From Acinetobacter sp. (lineage in GTDB: Bacteria > Pseudomonadota > Gammaproteobacteria > Pseudomonadales > Moraxellaceae), in assembly GCA_030152675.1 (NCBI GenBank), contig JASLIY010000026.1, forward strand, positions 1 to 7,827: a DNA stretch of 7,827 nt. The letters are read 5' to 3'. The notes beneath the pieces were generated by a model. It was not told the DNA's origin. It ran no database searches and saw only the letters and a program-made list of their open reading frames with translations. Position 1 is the stretch's first letter; each line of letters starts with the position of its first letter. Below are positions 5,387-7,827 of this stretch, piece by piece. The translations under genes and the position numbers were made by a program.

Positions 5387-7507
5387 ATGAACGATTTTAT
5401 AAATCCCGCGTTAATCCAAGCTGAGCATGATCAACATATGCTGGGTTTTACTGACATTCATCCTTTGGCCAAGTTATGGGCACTGCGCATCTTGGTGGAA
5501 TTGGGTGGGTCTCGGGAATTTATTTCTGAGCACTGTTTTACTCACCCTTGGATCGCACGGCATCTTGGTGTGGATGAAGCTTTACTCGCGGATGAGTTTA
5601 ATCAGCAAGTGGCTAATCAGGCATTGGTCCGACTCCATCAACAGGCTGAGCAACAGCAGCGACAACAAGCACTGCAATTTAGTTCAGAGTTGGCATTTAA
5701 TTTAAATCTATTGCAGCAATTACTCGACCTGGATGACGTGGAAAAACTGATGTTAGGTTTTGTGGTGATGCTACACAGTGAGCAGTTGTTGGATGATGTT
5801 GCCGACAGTTTAGGATTGCTCAATGCAGCGAAAATCATGCGTGCCTTGGCGATTATCTTGGGACTGTCCTATGACGCTGTGCGCCAAGCGCTTGCGGTAC
5901 AAGGGGCATTACATCGCAGTGGTTTGATCAGTATGGAAACTGACTATAGTGGTTATTTACGAACCAAACTGAATCTGGTTTCCAATCAGTTGGTGGATAA
6001 ACTGCTGGTTAAATCTGACGATGTCATGGATTTATTTGTAGGAACCATTAATAAATCTCCGGCCGCTGAATTGAGTATGGCGGACTTTCCACATCTCAAA
6101 AAACAATTAGATTTGGCATTGGCCTATTTACAGCAGGTCAAACGACATAAACACAGCGGTGTGAATATATTTATTTACGGCAGTTCTGGCACTGGGAAAA
6201 CCCAGTTATGTCGGGTATTGGCAGCTGAGTTGGGCGTCAAGCTATTTGAAATCTCGTGTGAAGATGAAGATGGTGATGCGATTACTGCAACGGGGCGTTT
6301 ATGTGCCTATCGTGCTGCGCAGAGTATTTTTGATGGTAAATCCGCACTGCTGCTGTTTGATGAAGTCGAAGATGTGTTTAATGACACTGAAAATGGCGCA
6401 GGCATGAAAAGTACTGCGCAAAGTCGCAAGGCATGGGTGAACCGCATGCTTGAGCACAATCGTACTCCGACCATTTGGGTCTCGAACTCAGATCAACTCG
6501 ATCCCGCGTTTATCCGGCGCTTTGATTTGGTGTTTGAAATGAAAGTGCCACCGAAAAAACAACGTGTGCATATCATTCAACAACATTGCGGTGATGATCT
6601 GAGCCCGAGTTATCAAGAAACACTGGCCAATGTTGAGCAATTATCGCCTGCTGTATTACGTCGTGCTTATCGTGTCGCCACACATGCCAAGTTGAGTAAT
6701 GACAACTTGCCGGTTGAACAGAGTATGAATCGACTGATTTCGGATACCTTAAAAGCACAAGGCCATGCGGGGATTAAACGTCTAGATAGTCATGCCTTGC
6801 CACAGTTTTATGATTTAGATTTTATTCAGACCAAAGCTGATTTAAAACAAATTGCTGCAGGAGTTCAGCAACATGGTTTTGGCCGTTTGTGTCTATATGG
6901 TGCATCAGGAACAGGGAAAACCGCATTTGCGCGTTGGTTGGCGGAATATATTGACCAACCGCTATTGGTTAAGCGAGGTTCAGACCTGATGTCACCGTGG
7001 GTGGGAGAGATGGAAAAGAACCTCGCCGAAGCATTTGCCGAAGCGGAAGAACAGCAAGCCGTTCTGTTACTCGATGAAGTCGATAGTTTGCTACAAGACC
7101 GTAAGGATGCCACGCGTTCTTGGGAAATCAGCCAAGTGAATGAGTTCTTGGTTCAGCTTGAAAGTTTTAATGGCGTCGTGGTGACCACCACCAATCGGTT
7201 TGATCATTTGGATCAAGCTGCATTGCGTCGCTTTGATTTTAAGATTCACTTTGACTACCTCAATTATGCTCAGCGTCTGCAACTGCTAAAGCAGGTTTGT
7301 CAGCAATTGCAGATTGAGGTGGACGAAGAACGTGTACGCAGCACATTACAGGGTTTAAATCATCTTTGTGCTGGTGACTTTGCGGTGATCGTGCGCCAAT
7401 CTTTCTTTCATCCCTTTGCGGATGTTGAGGCCGTGGTGAAACATTTGGCGGATGAAATGGCAGTGAAGCATAAATCTTCTTCTGCAATTGGCTTTCAAGC
7501 TTCTTAA
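5387..7507 (+). CDS. Tandem AAA+ ATPase with uncharacterised N-terminal helical domain
   Basis: A 706-residue, probably cytoplasmic protein (no signal peptide or membrane segment seen) with two AAA+ modules. Residues 1-230 look all-helical with a Gln-rich stretch (84-97, HQQAEQQQRQQALQ) and match nothing I recognise. Module 1 (about 232-400): Walker A GSSGTGKT (265-272), Walker B LLLFDEVED with D325/E326, sensor-1 N367 in WVSNSD, arginine-finger candidates R377/R378 in IRRFD. Module 2 (about 478-690): Walker A GASGTGKT (505-512), Walker B D563/E564 in LLLDEVDS, sensor-1 N603 in TTTNR, R614/R615 in LRRFDF. Module 2 keeps a pore-loop-like PWVGE (537-541); module 1 has DAITATGR in the matching place with no aromatic residue. 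Both ATPase sites look intact. The general class is COG0464/Cdc48-like remodelling ATPases, but substrate and pathway are unknown. The ATG at 5387 has only a weak AAGTGA just upstream (5377-5382). No neighbour suggests a partner. Confidence 0.85.
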   Translation: MNDFINPALIQAEHDQHMLGFTDIHPLAKLWALRILVELGGSREFISEHCFTHPWIARHLGVDEALLADEFNQQVANQALVRLHQQAEQQQRQQALQFSSELAFNLNLLQQLLDLDDVEKLMLGFVVMLHSEQLLDDVADSLGLLNAAKIMRALAIILGLSYDAVRQALAVQGALHRSGLISMETDYSGYLRTKLNLVSNQLVDKLLVKSDDVMDLFVGTINKSPAAELSMADFPHLKKQLDLALAYLQQVKRHKHSGVNIFIYGSSGTGKTQLCRVLAAELGVKLFEISCEDEDGDAITATGRLCAYRAAQSIFDGKSALLLFDEVEDVFNDTENGAGMKSTAQSRKAWVNRMLEHNRTPTIWVSNSDQLDPAFIRRFDLVFEMKVPPKKQRVHIIQQHCGDDLSPSYQETLANVEQLSPAVLRRAYRVATHAKLSNDNLPVEQSMNRLISDTLKAQGHAGIKRLDSHALPQFYDLDFIQTKADLKQIAAGVQQHGFGRLCLYGASGTGKTAFARWLAEYIDQPLLVKRGSDLMSPWVGEMEKNLAEAFAEAEEQQAVLLLDEVDSLLQDRKDATRSWEISQVNEFLVQLESFNGVVVTTTNRFDHLDQAALRRFDFKIHFDYLNYAQRLQLLKQVCQQLQIEVDEERVRSTLQGLNHLCAGDFAVIVRQSFFHPFADVEAVVKHLADEMAVKHKSSSAIGFQAS

Positions 7508-7650
7508 AATCCCGCGATCGCATGAGATGACGCTATCCGTTGTGGGGATGGCATGATTTATAACTTACAAGTCAGGTTGAATAATCAGCAAAATCAGGCC
7601 AAATCCACCTTATTTGTATTAATTCGCTTAAATATTGGACGTGCGAATGC
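7508..7650. other. Non-coding gap between the AAA+ gene and the rRNA-type promoter
   Basis: About 140 bp with no gene and no clear terminator for the AAA+ gene. A weak inverted repeat (ATCC...GGAT around 7534-7549) has no T run after it. TTGGAC at 7635-7640 could be the -35 box of a second upstream promoter, but no good -10 box follows at 16-18 bp. Confidence 0.4.
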
Positions 7651-7706
7651 AAATTTCGCTAAAACTTAAAAATAGGGGTTGCGCCTGAAAATATTTCGCC
7701 TATAAT
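7651..7706 (+). promoter_or_regulatory. Strong rRNA-type promoter with AT-rich upstream element
   Basis: TTGCGC (7679-7684) and a perfect TATAAT (7701-7706) are separated by 16 bp, the compact spacing typical of stable-RNA promoters. The A/T-rich block at 7651-7673 lies at about -60 to -40 and could be an UP element. The -10 box is followed by a GC-containing discriminator (GCAC), as expected of stringently controlled rRNA or tRNA promoters. Transcription would begin near 7713. The boxes are seen directly; the rRNA role is inferred from the promoter style and the leader that follows. Confidence 0.78.
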
Positions 7707-7737
7707 GCACATCCATCGGCGGTGATGTTGATAAAAA

Positions 7738-7753
7738 CTTGTTGAGAAACAAG
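7738..7753 (+). promoter_or_regulatory. boxB-like hairpin in the leader
   Basis: CTTGTT (7738-7743) and AACAAG (7748-7753) are perfectly complementary around GAGA, a GNRA-type tetraloop. It lies about 25 nt into the presumed transcript and upstream of the boxA-like element, as boxB does in rRNA antitermination leaders. The stem is certain; the role is inferred. Confidence 0.6.
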
Positions 7754-7802
7754 CACTTGATGAAATGCGGTTCGCAGGATTGAGTGGTTGGGTTTGAAAA
7801 CA

Positions 7803-7815
7803 AGCTTTTAAAAAT
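7803..7815 (+). promoter_or_regulatory. boxA-like antitermination element
   Basis: AGCTTTTAAAAAT matches the E. coli rrn boxA core TGCTCTTTAACA at 8 of 12 positions and sits after the boxB-like hairpin and close to where the 16S gene should follow. boxA binds NusB-S10. The match is imperfect, so the call depends on context. Confidence 0.45.
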
Positions 7816-7827
7816 ATTAACATTACA

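Larger units (their letters stand above)
7713..7827 (+). other. Probable rRNA operon leader (5' end of precursor)
   Basis: About 115 nt of non-coding sequence follow the strong promoter and run off the window. It has no open frame with a ribosome binding site. It carries a boxB-like hairpin and then a boxA-like element, the order found in rRNA leaders, where NusB/S10 and other factors bind to prevent premature termination. No 16S sequence is reached. A tRNA operon leader is the main alternative. Confidence 0.62.

Noticed and set aside
5387..7507. Reading the tandem AAA+ protein as a Clp/Lon/FtsH protease
   Set aside because: No HExxH zinc motif, serine-lysine protease dyad, membrane segment or ClpP-binding loop could be seen; the protein ends soon after the second ATPase module.
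7514..7521. GCGATCGC palindrome after the AAA+ gene
   Set aside because: A single 8-bp palindrome with no T run or companion copy; not a terminator and no evidence of a repeat family here.
1..7827. Mobile elements, CRISPR arrays and tRNA genes
   Set aside because: I looked for terminal inverted repeats, transposase motifs, regularly spaced repeats and tRNA-like TTCGA arms with matching stems and saw none that held up.

Overview
The window reads as chromosomal DNA of a gammaproteobacterium, most probably Acinetobacter or a close relative. The basis is recognition by eye: moderate-to-low GC, TauB/TauC/TauD proteins close to the Enterobacteriaceae versions as I remember them, and an rRNA-type promoter and leader at the right edge in the style I associate with Acinetobacter. 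No database search was possible, so the genus is an inference.

Layout. (1) 1-1935 is the 3' part of a taurine-use operon: the last 40 codons of tauB (ATPase), tauC (permease) and tauD (taurine dioxygenase). tauA and most of tauB lie off the left edge. TauBC would import taurine and TauD would release sulfite from it, so the cluster supplies sulfur during sulfate starvation. The end of tauC holds two mutually exclusive hairpins, one with a T run, just before tauD. (2) 1936-2208 is a convergent gap with a very strong intrinsic terminator. (3) 2209-2715 (minus) encodes a small membrane protein of the YdjM/PF04307 type, annotated as a metal-dependent hydrolase. (4) 2860-4752 (plus), divergent from it, encodes a lipoprotein of the UshA/NadN 5'-nucleotidase family, probably scavenging nucleotides or NAD at the cell envelope. 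It ends in its own terminator. (5) 4867-5386 is over 500 bp with no convincing gene. It holds some palindromes, short repeats and a weak hint of a decayed reading frame. (6) 5387-7507 encodes a 706-residue protein with two AAA+ ATPase modules and an N-terminal helical region I do not recognise. It stands alone, with no partner gene in view. (7) 7508-7827 is non-coding and carries a near-consensus promoter followed by a leader with boxB-like and boxA-like elements, probably the start of an rRNA operon whose 16S gene lies beyond the right edge.

Apart from tauBCD the genes look independent of each other: single-gene units in alternating orientation, separated by terminators. I saw no insertion sequence, CRISPR array, tRNA gene or complete mobile element. 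The least explained item is the tandem AAA+ protein, whose first module appears to lack the aromatic pore loop that the second keeps.
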